Source: Haplomitrium mnioides (taxonomy: Eukaryota > Marchantiophyta > Haplomitriopsida > Calobryales). From it: a DNA stretch of 26,983 nucleotides. The notes beneath the pieces are model-generated. The model did no database searches and had not been told where the DNA came from. It saw nothing but the letters and a program-made list of their open reading frames with translations. Location: assembly GCA_049999725.1 (NCBI GenBank), contig JBNGIS010030583.1, positions 1 to 26,983 on the forward strand. The letters run 5' to 3'. Below are positions 1 to 10,514 of the stretch, one piece after another. Numbering within the stretch: position 1 is the first letter of the stretch; every line of letters starts with the position of its first letter. Both the position numbers and the translations under genes were made by a program.

Positions 1-424
1 TTTTTCCAACAAAAAAGTTCGAAAGAGCACCATGTTTACGTGCGCCTTAAGTTTGTGCAATCAAACATATTTCAAAATAGTTTCTTGTGACGTGTATTTA
101 AACTTTTGGGCTTAGAATTGTAATCAATGATAAATGCAATTTTTTGATGAAAACTTGCCATAATTTTTATGATTTTAAACAAATTCGAGTTTTCCAATGT
201 TTTCGTAAAAACTAGTAATATTGATTGATTTTGCATAACGAAATTGACTTTTGCTCTATTATGCTTGCTGAAATAACCAAAAACAAACCCAAAAAACTCA
301 TGTACTTTTTGTTTTTAAAATTTAACCTCGTTTTTATGTTTTTTATATAAAAAATCACAATTTTTCCCCAAAAAAAAGTTCCTATTCTGAGTAGCCTGTT
401 CCTGGTTCAAAGTAGCAGCTGTTA
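1..424. other. AT-rich stretch, no gene seen
   Basis: This is A/T-rich sequence with homopolymer runs and no convincing reading frame. Alignment by eye with the second gypsy copy shows recognisable integrase sequence starting only near position 425. The 5' part of copy 1 (gag, protease, RT, RNase H) is therefore missing, replaced or decayed beyond recognition here. Confidence 0.5.
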
Positions 425-1447
425 ACAAGAAAATGACATTCCAATCTATAGGAATCTTGGAGTAGACAAGACTATGGAGTGGCTTTAACATACGAGGAAG
501 TGGCCAAACCTAGCTCAAGATATTCGTGCTTTTGTTTGCTCTTGTGAAAATTGTCAATGAAATAATACTTCAATCAAAAACCAGTTGGACTTCTTTAGCC
601 ACTACCAATACCCATGACCCATTGGAAACATGTAAGTTTGAATCTTATCACTTCACTCATAACTACGCCTTGTGGGTTTACTACCATTGTGGTGTTTGTA
701 GACAAGCTCAACAAACAAATTCATTTAGCACCGATGACACATACAGCGGATGCTCCACAATTGGCCAAAATTTACTTTGATACAATCTTCCACTATCATG
801 GAATGCCCAAGGTGTTAATATCTAATAGAGATCCACAATTTATTTGGAAGTTTTGGCGAGAGTTGTTCACTTTTTTGGGTACCAGACTATCAATATCTAT
901 GGCTTACATCCTCAAATAGATAGGCAAACCAAGCATGCTAATTGTACTTTAGATGATATGCTTTGGGCATTTATCAACATTCATCACACAATTTGTGATA
1001 GTTTCTTATCGGCTATAGAGTTTTCCTACAACAATTCCAAACAAGAAAGTATTGGATTTTCTCATTTCTTTCTTAATTTGGGTCAATATCCTCTTGTTCT
1101 TGATTGGTTGCTTTCTCCTTCCTCTTCCAATGTTTCAAGTATTTCCACTTTTTTTGTCTAATTTATCTTCTTCTTTGCAAGACACCTAAAGTAAGCTTGT
1201 TATTGGTTAGAATCAACAAAAACAATATATCAATAAACATCGTCATGATTTCTCTAATGTTTTAGGTGATCTAGTTATGATTTCTACTCATGATCTCTCT
1301 TTGTCTTTAGATACTCAAGTCTATAGGCTATCTCTTGCTTGGATTGGTCCTTTCTCAATTTCTCAAGTTATTTCTCTCGTTGCATACAAACTTGATCTTC
1401 CTTTCCATATGAAGATTCATCATGTGTTCCGTGTCTCTAAACTTAAT
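425..1447 (+). pseudogene. Ty3/gypsy integrase, copy 1 (broken)
   Basis: Integrase would insert the retrotransposon cDNA into chromosomes. Seen in order: the N-terminal zinc-binding region (425-590, ending CSCENC), the DDE core (about 614-1120, with IVVFVDKLNKQIHLAP and YHGMPKVLISNRDPQF), and the GPY/F-type C-terminal module (1277-1447, with WIGPFSISQVISLVAYKLDL). It spans several frames with stops. All three catalytic acidic residues appear lost compared with the family pattern: the first Asp is Asn (SLNLITS), the second is Asn (ISNRDP), and the Glu is Lys (QTKHAN). Both His positions of the HHCC site read Asn, while the Cys pair survives. The reading breaks off at the 2.6 kb insertion and the pol 3' end resumes at 4066. 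Confidence 0.85.
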
Positions 1448-4065
1448 TGTTTCACTAAGAGGAGGATATAGGAGGAGAAATCTTCACCTTAGTATGGAGG
1501 GGAATCATGAGGACATAATGATCTTTGCAACAAAAATGTTTGTAGTATAGTGGTTCTCAGCTATACGATGGAAGTTCGAAATGGAATAAGGGCTAGACAA
1601 GTTTCTATTCAGGATAGGGATCAAATCTATACTGACTTGACTAATCTTTTATAATAGGAGTTGAATGTTAGTGAGAACTACACTAGTGATAAGTATTAGT
1701 GCGTGTGTTAGGTCTAAGATAGGAAGCGCATACAATGACAATATGGCATAAGAGATATGAGCTATGGAGTGGTTCCACTAACATACCAAAAGAATGTAAG
1801 AACATTTGTGACTAGGAAATCTTAAGGTCAGAGATGTTTCTAGAGAGATGAGCATGAGCAAAAACTATCTAGTAAACTTGTGACAATATCAAGAGATATT
1901 CTAGGGCAGAGACAAATATAGATTGGGTTCTGATAGCATCTACTTGAAGGGTGGAAAGGGTTGTCCAATACAATTAATCGAGTTTTATGTTGTACATCTA
2001 ATAGATTGGATTGGGATCAAAAGATTCTTTAGATTGAGAATATTCTATGCGGTTTGTTTGAGAGAAGTCTCATGAAGAAAGGTACACTTAACCGGGTTAG
2101 GTGAAGTTATCGAATGACGTCAAAGGTACAACTAATCGGAGAGAAACATTCCAACTTCCTCATTGGAGACGGCGTCATACAACAGTTTTAGACTAGATAT
2201 AAGGGATTACAAAGTAGACTAGTGGCCAAGAGACGAGACCAACAAGGGATATTTTTCAGATGGGCGGTATTGCGTGTTTCAACCACATAATTGAGTGGTC
2301 TACGCTAGCTAGATTGAAAGGATATCTTACGAGAGGTTTGAGAAACCTTTGGTCTTAACTACACCCGATAGAAAAGAGAGTGTACAAACTTTGGAAGGGA
2401 TGTCAGGTGTATGATATTCCAAATTTAGGATGGTTTGATACTCTAATGACTTTGGACAACCTACATCTACGAGATACAACTCTTTGGAATATAATCTGCG
2501 TGGAGGAAGATGTGAACTATGATCTTCTGTTTTCTTTTAATGGGAGGAGTCTTGTTCATGTCATAGGGAGGGAATGGTTGATTACTTGTATATATGATTC
2601 TTAAGGAGTGATACAAGTGGAAAAGTATACTAAACCAATCACATAGAGGAAGGATCATACAAACTAACAAATTCTATACATCTAGACTATATGAGACATG
2701 AAGAACCATGGAGGCAAATCATTACTCTTTATATATGATCAAAGCTATACAATAATGCATTGCGTCCAAGTACATCAAACTACTAATGTGTTTCATGAGC
2801 ACACGATATGGATCTCTAATCTCTAAAAGCTAGACGGGACTAGAACTCCAATCGTTCTGTTTGGTTCAACTTATGTTAGAATAGTCATGGAAAGCATAAG
2901 AAACAATGACAAGAGAAAGTGGAACAATAATTACATAACAAGGAAGGTGGACTCTTCATTCTGTTCTAATCCTTTCTTTTATTGCTTCCAAATACTAACA
3001 CAAGATGAATAAACAACAATGAGAGCAATCACTACAAATAGAGATGGAGACTCCTATTTCTATTTTAGTCTCATGTTCTTAACCTTTCTTAAACAAAAAT
3101 GATAGGTAGAAAGGGTGTAGAGCACTAGAAATGAGCATACAAAAAAGGATAACAATACAATGACACATTCTTAATATAAGTTTACATAACATAAGACATT
3201 ACAATACCCGAGGATAACACTAAGGCTTACAATCATTTGCTTAGAGCTCTTATTGTTGCTTCAGACAAGCGTCTTGATTTTTCTTCCCTTCACTTGATCT
3301 TTTCTTCAGAGTTTTGGCCTTGAGTAGACCAGGTTTGGAATTTGCACTTGTATTTTTGTGAAGTCTTGTTGTCACTTGTATAAGATCACTTCAAGAACAA
3401 TGTTGCAACCACATTGTATTTTTTGCTTCAGCTCTTTAGTAGCTCATGGTCTTCACTTGTCAATTTGAATTGGATCTTTGTAGCACCCTTTCGATGTATT
3501 TCTTCTCCTTGTTCAAATAGATTCTTCAACGACTCCACAAGCCTCTTCAGTGTAATCTCTCTCAACGCACTTCTTGAGCAACATAGCTAGGATGGAACAA
3601 AAGAGCCTCCAATGTTTGGAACGGAATTTACTCTAGAAGACTTTTAAAAAGAGCAAGGTGCAAGAGACTAGAGGACAACAAAAGGCAAAAGAAGAGGCGC
3701 TAGTAATGAGGGAGACGCAGGCAAAAGAGGGAAAGAACGACACTAACTTTGGATCTTTCCTCTCTTTTTGTGCCCGATACTTTAACATAACGGAACAAAA
3801 TGCTTGCCTCTTTATGATCTGATCATTCCATAACTTGCGTAGAACAACAAGTGTTCATATCCTAAATCTACTATATAAAAATTCTAATACATAGTATTCT
3901 ACTAATTGAAAACATTTTTCAGTTGTTAGTATCATTGTATGCATGTCAATGTCGCTCTTAGGAGTTGTTTCTATGTTGATGTTGAGTTAATGTAAATTAT
4001 TAGCTCCAATTCATGAGTTTGAACACTTTATAATCTTGTTTCCAATTCCATCTCAAGTCGTAGCA
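1448..4065. mobile_element. 2.6 kb nested insertion in gypsy copy 1, class uncertain
   Basis: Copy 2 reads continuously from the integrase C-terminus into the chromodomain, whereas copy 1 is interrupted here. The insert begins TG and ends CA, and is flanked by TTAAT (1443-1447) and TTAAC (4066-4070), a near-perfect 5-bp target duplication. Those are features of LTR-retrotransposon integration. I found no convincing pair of terminal direct repeats and no recognisable protein domain. The longest open stretch (2380-2604, 74 codons) resembles nothing I know. It could be an old non-autonomous LTR element with eroded LTRs, or several insertions. The boundaries rest on comparison with copy 2. Confidence 0.6.
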
Positions 4066-4343
4066 TTAACCTTTTTGTTTCTAGTCCATTCTTTTTCCAA
4101 ATTATGCTCAAATTCCTCCTCCACCTCTAGTTCTTGATGATCATGAAGAATAAAAGGTAGCCCACATTTTGGCAAAATGAGTTCTCAAACATGAGCGACA
4201 TCATCAAGTTTAATATAAAGTTTTGTGAAAGGGCTATCCGCTCCATGATGCTATATGGGAACTATGCTCTACTTAAGAGGCTATTTGATTGTTTGAAATT
4301 GCTGATCATAATGAGGACATCATTGATTAGAAGGCAAAGATTA
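4066..4343 (+). pseudogene. Chromodomain tail of gypsy copy 1 (broken)
   Basis: This resumes the copy-1 pol 3' end after the insertion. It matches copy 2 by eye: a proline-rich linker, then an acidic LDDHEE motif, then a chromodomain-like stretch (HILAK, YKVL, KGYPLHDA). Chromodomains at the integrase C-terminus are thought to guide chromoviruses to particular chromatin. In-frame stops, including one directly after the acidic motif, show that it is dead. A purine-rich stretch just upstream of the LTR (about 4329-4340) is the probable polypurine tract. Confidence 0.7.
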
Positions 4344-4815
4344 TGTACTAGTACAAGCATGATATTGTGCTATACATAAGAAAATGGAGAGGAGTAAATG
4401 AAGTGGTAGAGGTTCACTTTTAGGGTTTAAATAATTGTAAGGCTACTTGCCTTCAAGTTACTTCAAATAAAATGATATAAGGTTACCTTTAGAGTTAAAG
4501 TGAGATAAAATTACGTGCTTTCAAAGTTACTTTTTGAGAAGTAAGATAAGATCACTTTTAGGGCTGAAATTGGAAGTGACTTGTAAGTGAAGGAAGGGGT
4601 ATGACACCTTCTTCTCTTGTATAAATAGAAGGGCTTCATTGCCCCACCCCTCATTTTGGAGTTCTTCTCGAATCATGTAGGTTCTTTGGTTGCTTGGCTT
4701 TTGCTTGCACTATTGGTCTTAGCTTGGGCATTGAGTTGCATTTGGTTGAATAACTCTATTAGAGTTTACTATGAGTTCTTACTCATTTAGAAGTTTGTCT
4801 TTGAGTTCTTTTAGA
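4344..4815 (+). repeat. Gypsy LTR, copy 1 3' end
   Basis: About 472 bp, alignable throughout with 6833-7303 (about 471 bp). It begins TGTACTAG just after the chromodomain and purine-rich tract, and ends near TTAGA, where the second LTR ends TTACA. It contains a TATA box (4620-4628) and shared upstream blocks such as CACTTTTAGGGCTGAAAT. Similarity stops sharply at 4815, which sets the boundary. The sequence after it is RT, not a primer-binding site. Confidence 0.8.
4620..4628 (+). promoter_or_regulatory. TATA box in gypsy LTR copy 1
   Basis: TATAAATAG follows a CTTCTCTTG stretch and sits at the same place in the other LTR. By analogy with plant LTR promoters it would mark the U3/R region, with transcription starting about 30 bp downstream. 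Confidence 0.65.
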
Positions 4816-4821
4816 GAGGTT

Positions 4822-5330
4822 AAGTTTCAATAGACCACCAAAGAGCAAGCGGCATTTCAACAGCTCAAAACTGCAATCTCTCCTTGTCCTATTCTACAAC
4901 CGTATAATCTAAAGACACGTTGTATGGTTGATTTTGATGCTTTTAATTTTGTTATTGGAGAAATTTTACAACAAGAGTTTGAGGGTGAACTTCATATAAT
5001 TTCCTTTATGTCACGTTGACTAAATGCAACAAAGAGAAGATATTCTACAAAGGATCAAGAGCAATTGGCAATGGTTTATGCTACCAAAGTGTGGAGACAT
5101 TATCTTTAAAAAAAGACCTCTACTTATGGGCATAAATCACAAGCCATTGTTGCAAGCAATTCATTTGAAAAATATGACAAGTCGACATCACCGATGGGAA
5201 GATCAATTGCAACTCTTCAATATCAAGATAGAATACAAACCTAGAAGGTTCCACACCATTTCCAATGCATTGTCACAAAGGCCAGATCATCGAGTAAATA
5301 TAATGGAGGTGGTCAACATTAGCATGTTAC
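4822..5330 (+). pseudogene. Ty3/gypsy RT C-terminus and RNase H, copy 2 (broken)
   Basis: RNase H removes the RNA strand during reverse transcription. Readable in one main frame with stops: the RT/RNase H junction (TTKEQAAFQQLKTAIS), the first acidic site (DFDAF), LQQEFEGELHIISFMSR, the second acidic site (YSTKDQEQLAMVYATKVW), then HKPLLQA and ALSQRPD. In the normal DHKPLL-type motif the Asp has become Asn (GINHKPLL), and the Asp before ALSQ is also Asn (SNALSQ). Two of the acidic sites are thus changed by GAT-to-AAT. The fragment starts abruptly next to the copy-1 LTR, so the RT catalytic core, protease and gag are absent. Confidence 0.85.
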
Positions 5331-6570
5331 ATCTTGATGAAACAACTAGTAAAAGTTATCGCCAACAACTACAAAAAGATGATTTTTTAGTCTTGTTCGG
5401 GCACATATGGTGGTCAAAGATAATGAGTATCATATTTTTTCATTTGAGATGGTATTCTCTATCAAGGCCATCAAATATATGTTCCAAAACTTGATATTCT
5501 TTGAATGGATCATTTATAAGAAGCGCATGACATTCCCATCTCAAAGCATCTTAGAGTAGATAAAACTATAGAGTTGCTTTAGAGGACTTAGTGGTGGCCC
5601 AACTTGGCTCGAGATATTTGTGGTTTTGTTCATTTGTATGAAAGTTGTTTAAGGAAACAAAACTTCAAATTAAAAACCAGCAGGACTTCTTCAACCACTA
5701 CCGATTCCTAATGCTCGTTGGGAAAATGTCAGTTTGGATTTTATCACTTCACTTCCAACTATGCCTCATGAGTTTATTGCCATTGTGGTGTTTGTAGACA
5801 AGCTTAGCAAGCATATTTACTTAGCATCAATAGTGGATATAGTGGATGCTTTACAATTGGCAAAAGTTTACTTTGATATTGTGTTTCGTTATCATAGAGT
5901 GCCCAAGATGTTAATATCTTATAGAGAACCGCGTTTCACTAGAAAGTTTTGGTGAGAGTTGTTCAAGCGTCTAGGAACCAAACGTTTAATGTCTAATGTA
6001 TATCATCTTCAAACAAATGGACAAATAGAGTGCACTAATTGCATTTTGAAGTATCAATATGCTTCGCGCATTCATCAATTTTCATCACATAGATTGTGAT
6101 AATTTCTTACCAATTATGGAGTTTGCCTACAAAAACTCCAAACAAGCAAGTACTAGGTTTTGTTCTTTCTTTCTTAGTTTGGGTGAACAACCTCTTGTTC
6201 ATGATGGTTTGCTTTCTCATTCTTCTTCTAATGTTCTAATTATTTCTACCTTTTTGTCTCGTTTATCTTCTTCTTTACAAGATGCTTGCAACCATCTTAC
6301 TATGGCTTAAAATTGGCAAAAATAATATGTGAATAGATGCCATCATGATTATCATATGTTTTAAGTGACCAAGTCATGTTATCTACTTATGATCTCATAT
6401 TGTCTTTAAATACTCAAGTTCGTAAGTTATATCCTTACGAGATTGGTCATTTCTCTATTTCTCAAGTTATTTCTCTCGTTGCTAATAAACTTGATCTTCC
6501 TACTCATATGAAGACTCATTTTGTGTTCCATGTCTCTAAAACTAAGCCTTTTGTCCCTAGTCCATCTTCC
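5331..6570 (+). pseudogene. Ty3/gypsy integrase, copy 2 (broken)
   Basis: Contains a pol linker, then the zinc-binding region from about 5526 (HDIPISKHLRVDKT, both His present, but the first Cys of the Cys pair is Tyr in LYESC). The DDE core follows (5734-6300: LDFITSLPTMPHEF, IVVFVDKLSKHIYLAS, YHRVPKMLIS, NGQIECTN), then the C-terminal module (about 6376-6570). The first Asp and the Glu of the triad are retained. The second Asp is Tyr (ISYREPRF). Stops and frame changes occur, for example the TGA at 5953 directly after KFW. It is more complete than copy 1 and has different lesions, so the two copies decayed independently after duplication or insertion. Confidence 0.85.
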
Positions 6571-6832
6571 ATTCCAAATTGTGTTCAACTTCCTCCTCTA
6601 GCTATTGTTCTTGATGATCATGAAGAATATGAAGTGGACTATATTTTGGCAAAAAGAGTTATCAAGCAAGGGCGGCATCTACAAGTTCAATACAAGGTTT
6701 TGTAAAAAGGTTATATGCTTTATTATGCTACTTAGGAACCTTATTCAAACCTTGATAATGCTTAAGAGACTATTTAATTATTTGAAAGTTGCACCAATGA
6801 CGTGGACGTCATTGATTAAAAGGCGAGGATTA
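6571..6832 (+). pseudogene. Chromodomain of gypsy copy 2 (broken)
   Basis: This is the best-preserved chromodomain in the window. After LPPLAIVLDDHEEYEVDYIL come KRVIKQGRHLQVQYKVL, a stop where a Trp codon is usual (then KGY), and EPYSNLDNA after another stop. The E-x-EVDYILAKRV and YKVL-KGY spacing is typical of plant chromovirus integrase tails. A purine-rich tract (about 6817-6829) precedes the LTR and probably served as the polypurine tract. Confidence 0.8.
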
Positions 6833-7303
6833 TATAATAGTATAAGCATGATGTTGTGGCATTTATAAGAATATAGAGAGGAGTGAAGGAAGTGGTAGAT
6901 GGTTACTTTTAGGGTTGAAATTATTTTAAGGTTACTTGCTTTTGAAGTTACTTTAAGTGAAGTGGTATAAGGTTATTTTTAGGGTTGAAGTGAGATAAGA
7001 TTACTTGTCTTCAAAGTTATTCTTAAAGAAGTAAAATAAGATCACTTTTAGGGCTGAAATTGGAAGTGACTTTTATGTGAAGGAAAGGGGAGGACACCTT
7101 CTTCTCTTATATAAATGGAAGGGTTTTATAGCCCCACTTCTCATTGTGAAGTTTCTCTTAATTTGGTTTGGCTCTTTGGTTGTTTGGCTTTGGCTTGCAC
7201 TCTTGGCTTTTGTTTTCTTATTGGCCTTAAGATTTGCATAGCCCTATTGGAGTTATCCTCGAGTTGTTTCTCATTTGGAAGTTGGTCTTTGAATTCTCTT
7301 ACA
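6833..7303 (+). repeat. Gypsy LTR, copy 2 3' end
   Basis: About 471 bp, collinear with 4344-4815. Its first bases read TATAATAG where the other copy has TGTACTAG, and it ends ...CTTACA at 7303. Sequence after 7303 has no counterpart after the first LTR and instead reads as a different, minus-strand protein-like remnant, which sets the element boundary. The 5-bp duplicate after the LTR would be GATAA. Its partner would lie beyond the missing 5' end and cannot be checked here. Confidence 0.8.
7108..7118 (+). promoter_or_regulatory. TATA box in gypsy LTR copy 2
   Basis: TATATAAATGG is at the position equivalent to the TATA box of the first LTR and follows the shared CACCTTCTCTT block. Confidence 0.6.
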
Positions 7304-7627
7304 GATAACATCCACAGCTCTTTCCAAACTCAAGTCAACAATTCCACCCTACTGTCTTGTTGTCCACTCTCTTGCATTTTGGTAGTAGAGAAAAAAAGCT
7401 GGAGGATACAAAACCAAGGTTGGAGCATTGTCTTGCTTTTTAGTTGCCTCCTTGGCAGCTTCAATCTTCTTTTTTCTTTTTGAAGTTATCAACTTTTTTG
7501 CTAATTAACGTCTAATAATTGTACCACTATGAGGAAACAAAAACACATTGGAGTCAAAAACAAATATGAAGCATAGAATAGAGGACAAAAAACACAAAAT
7601 TTTGGAAAAGATAAGAAATCATGAACA

Positions 7628-7833
7628 CTCAAGTTTCTATGTGCGAGGACTTAGAAGTCCATATGCGTATCGAATCAAGAGTCCAAGCAAGTACGGGCTC
7701 AAGAGTCCTTGCGAGCATAGACTCACGAGTCCATAGGTGTGTGGAGTTGTGAGTCTATACGCCCACATACTCTCAAGCCCATACAAGCACAAACTCAAGA
7801 AACCATGCACGCATAGACTCTCAAGTCCGGAGC
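7628..7833. repeat. 24-bp minisatellite, array 1
   Basis: About eight degenerate units with a strict 24-bp period from 7650, for example CTCAAGAGTCCTTGCGAGCATAGA and CTCACGAGTCCATAGGTGTGTGGA. The period is eight codons, so the array is largely open in several frames, giving octapeptide repeats such as GLKSPCEH and RLTSP on the plus strand. It is the same family and orientation as 9437-9740. Confidence 0.85.
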
Positions 7834-9436
7834 TAACATGTTGTATAAAAATGACAAAAAATATTGTACAATCAATTAAAATCAAACAATTCAAATGTTT
7901 CAAATGAAAGAAACATTTTACCAAAAGTTTCTCAAAGCTTGAGTAGAAGAAAGACATCTATATGGATAAGAAATTTGATTTGTACCTACTCAAGTTCAAT
8001 AATAGACCTCCAAACAAAACAACTTTACCATAATGGCCAAAACTTAATGTCTCTCCAACTCCCAAGACATTTTGTCAAGTGACAGCTCTCTTGTCTCGAC
8101 CTTCTTTTAAATTGAAATCTTTTTTTTTTCTAGAAGACCTTAAAGATTTCTCCCAAACCACCACTTCATGTCTTCCATGCACAAAAAACCCTTGGTTTTT
8201 GGTTTATGGCCTTTCACTACGTTTTACTCCCACATTGCAAATATTGCTTGTTGCAGCATCCACAACTCACTACTACAAAAGGCCAACTAAAACTAGTTGT
8301 CTTGAGAAGTTACAGCTTTCTCATAAGTCACCTCTAGTTTAATCTCCAAAGTCTCCAAAACCAGTTCTCTTTTTTATTTTTGGGATGAAATCATCGTGCT
8401 CTCCACAAAATGTTGGTGTCAACATTCAAATTTTTGAATTGAGGTCATCTCCAACCAATACCTTTGGTTGCAACTATTGCTTGTTGCATAAATTTAAGCT
8501 TTTGTTGGTGTCAGCTCTATGTACACATAGTACTTGCAAAGTCAAAGCATTAGATTCTTTGCTCCATATTTGTTATCAATAGCTACCTTGCAGCATTGCT
8601 ATGATTCTCCTTATTAATCTTATACACATATTTTTTAGAGTTCTTAATATCAAGTTTTGACTTATCCTTGAGACCTCATTTTGGATCCACCACCACTATG
8701 AAAAATGAATGCAAATACTTATTTGTTGGCATGTATTGTGTCAAAAGCTCAACAAAATCTTAGTTCAATCATTTGATCTAGATATTGACCCTTATTTCTC
8801 CATACCAGCTTTGGGATATTGAAGCTTTTGGGATGGATTGTTATTGTCTCCTCTTGCACCCTACATTGCTAGATTGTAGCTTCTCAAATCTTATTCCTAT
8901 CTTCTCAAAAAATGGTTTGAGGATCAACTTGCTCCCTCTTTTGAAATGTCGTCATTCCCTTGTGCTCAACTTACTTTGTTCTTGAAGTAGGTGCATGTGG
9001 CTTAGTCTCAAACTCGCACTCCTCTTCTGAACCACTAGATGTTGAAGAAGAGGAACCTGTTTTTGTAGCACTTTGGGGAGATGGAGGTGGAGTCTTGCTG
9101 CATAAACACATCGCTTAAGTTGGCTTCTTCTTTTGTTGACTAGATTTTTTTCTAGATGAGCCTTTTGTTAGCTTCCGCTTTTTTGTTGTTGAAGGTCCAT
9201 TTGTTGCCTCACAAGCAAAGGTGGCGACATTTAGGTATGGAATGCATTGTGCAACTAAAATCTTGGCTTGAACTTCAAAATTTTAAGAAGGAGTGCCAAC
9301 TTAAAAAAATCTCTCTCCACATATTTTGCATCGAGGTACTCATTGATGAAGTCAACAAGATACTACATCATCTAAAAAAATAGTTGTCAGAAATGTCAAA
9401 GTGGACAACTGCGTCAAGGTGTGCATGACCTCTTGG

Positions 9437-9740
9437 ACAATAGAGTCCATGCGTGTATAGACTCTCAAGTCTATGCGTACATAAACTTGAGAGTCCATGC
9501 ATGCATAAACTCACGAGTCTCAAATGTAAGCACTTAAAAGTCTATGAGAGCATGGAATCCCAAGTCTATACTTGCTTGGACTCCAAACCCCATTCATGCA
9601 TGGGCTCTATGCTTGCTTGGACTCCATACCCCATACGCGTATGGACTCTAAAGTCAATGCAAGTATAGACTCCCAAGTTTGTGTGCATATGGACTTCCAA
9701 TTTTGAGTGCATAACCAATGAGTCATGTTATATGTGCATG
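9437..9740. repeat. 24-bp minisatellite, array 2
   Basis: About twelve to thirteen units of the same 24-bp motif as array 1, roughly CTC-CAAGTCYATGC-TGCATRGA. Most units are exactly 24 bp, with one 17-bp short unit near 9605 and a 25-bp unit near the end. Copies are degenerate, so the array is old or was never homogenised. It lies about 1.6 kb from array 1, with protein-like minus-strand sequence between them. Confidence 0.85.
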
Positions 9741-10142
9741 GACTCAACCTCAAAAACCCAAACTAAATGAAAAATATGCTTGCCCCTCCATTCTTGTGTG
9801 CCTCGATCAAATCCTTGTTGAAGACATCTTTCCCCCTTACTTCTTTAATTGCAATTTTTTTTGAAGAGGCTTTGTAAAATTTGATGCCCTCTTCACTGGT
9901 CACAAAAAACCTAGTATGAGCTATGTGTCATTTACACACCATAGTCACTTGCGCAAGTTTTTTGTGTTGAATTTTGCATCCTCACCACTTCATATATACA
10001 AGAGATTTTGAGGGTTCTTAATCGTTCCACATGACATTAGTCATTTGTAGAATAACATTGTTGACTCAATTACTTTGATGAAAATAGCATAGTAATATGG
10101 TTTAACTTGACCAACTCTAACCACTAGTGCCTCTACTTCCAT

Positions 10143-10514
10143 ATTTGCAACTCTCAGAAACTAATGAAATAAACAACTAAAAACGTACTTCAATTCTAGA
10201 ATGAACTACAAAGCAAAACATAGCCAAAAGAGAAGTAATTCAAAATTCAATCAGAAAAATATGTGAATTTAGCACATTTTTGTGTTCTCATTTGGATAAT
10301 GTGTAAAAGGTAGCAAAAAAAATAGAGAAACAAAGCTTTTTTGCCAAAGATAAATTCAAAGAAAATTAGAGAAGATGGGACAAAGAACTTTTAGAAACCT
10401 TATAATAAAGAAAAAGGAGTACATGTCAATGCAATGTTGAAGATGATCTAGATATTATGAGTAGAGAAATGATCAGCCCTCTTCAAGGATTCTCTTGATG
10501 ATGTTCTAAGATAT
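10143..10514. other. Spacer between two divergent coding-like remnants
   Basis: AT-rich, with no reading frame or repeat I can support. It separates the Met-led minus-strand frame ending at 10142 from the Met-led plus-strand frame starting at 10515, so it could once have been a shared upstream region. I see no clear TATA pair to support that. Confidence 0.3.

Larger units (their letters stand above)
425..7303 (+). mobile_element. Composite of two decayed Ty3/gypsy chromovirus copies
   Basis: Two tandem, same-orientation pol 3' ends occur: integrase, chromodomain and LTR, then RT/RNase H, integrase, chromodomain and LTR. Copies can be aligned by eye over integrase, chromodomain and LTR. Copy 1 is split by an insertion (1448-4065). 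Copy 2 starts inside RT, seven bases after the copy-1 LTR, with no primer-binding site, gag or protease between them. The order integrase then C-terminal chromodomain is the hallmark of plant chromoviruses. Stops and frameshifts occur throughout, so neither copy is autonomous. The arrangement could come from an internal deletion of one element sharing the central LTR, or from a truncated second element landing next to the first. The sequence alone does not decide. Confidence 0.85.
7304..10142 (-). pseudogene. Unrecognised minus-strand protein remnant with internal minisatellites
   Basis: I do not recognise this family. On the minus strand, coding-like segments lie in consistent order with stops and frameshifts. 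From 10142 a Met-led piece reads MEVEALVVRVGQVKPYYYA. About 9925-9790 reads VTSEEGIKFYKASSKK and VRGKDVFNKDLIEAHKNG. About 9250-8990 has a Lys-rich tract, a Pro/Ser tract and an acidic SGSEEECEFE tract. About 8759-8640 reads FVELLTQYMPTNKYLHS and VVVDPK. About 7497-7360 reads SKRKKKIEAAKEATKKQ and LVLYPPAFFLYYQNARE. The low-complexity charged tracts suggest a nuclear or DNA-associated protein, which is inference only. Two 24-bp repeat arrays interrupt it. The gypsy LTR abuts its downstream end, so the retroelement may have inserted into it. It may be a host-gene fragment or the ORF of an unknown transposon. Confidence 0.4.

Noticed and set aside
7115-7483. 122-codon plus-strand frame with hydrophobic stretches
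   Set aside because: It starts inside the gypsy LTR and crosses its end at 7303 into unrelated DNA, so it is a chance frame across an element boundary.
7628-9740. Regular short repeats with spacers could suggest a CRISPR-like array
   Set aside because: Units are contiguous 24-bp tandem copies with no spacers, they are degenerate, and the setting is a plant retroelement-rich region. They are a minisatellite.
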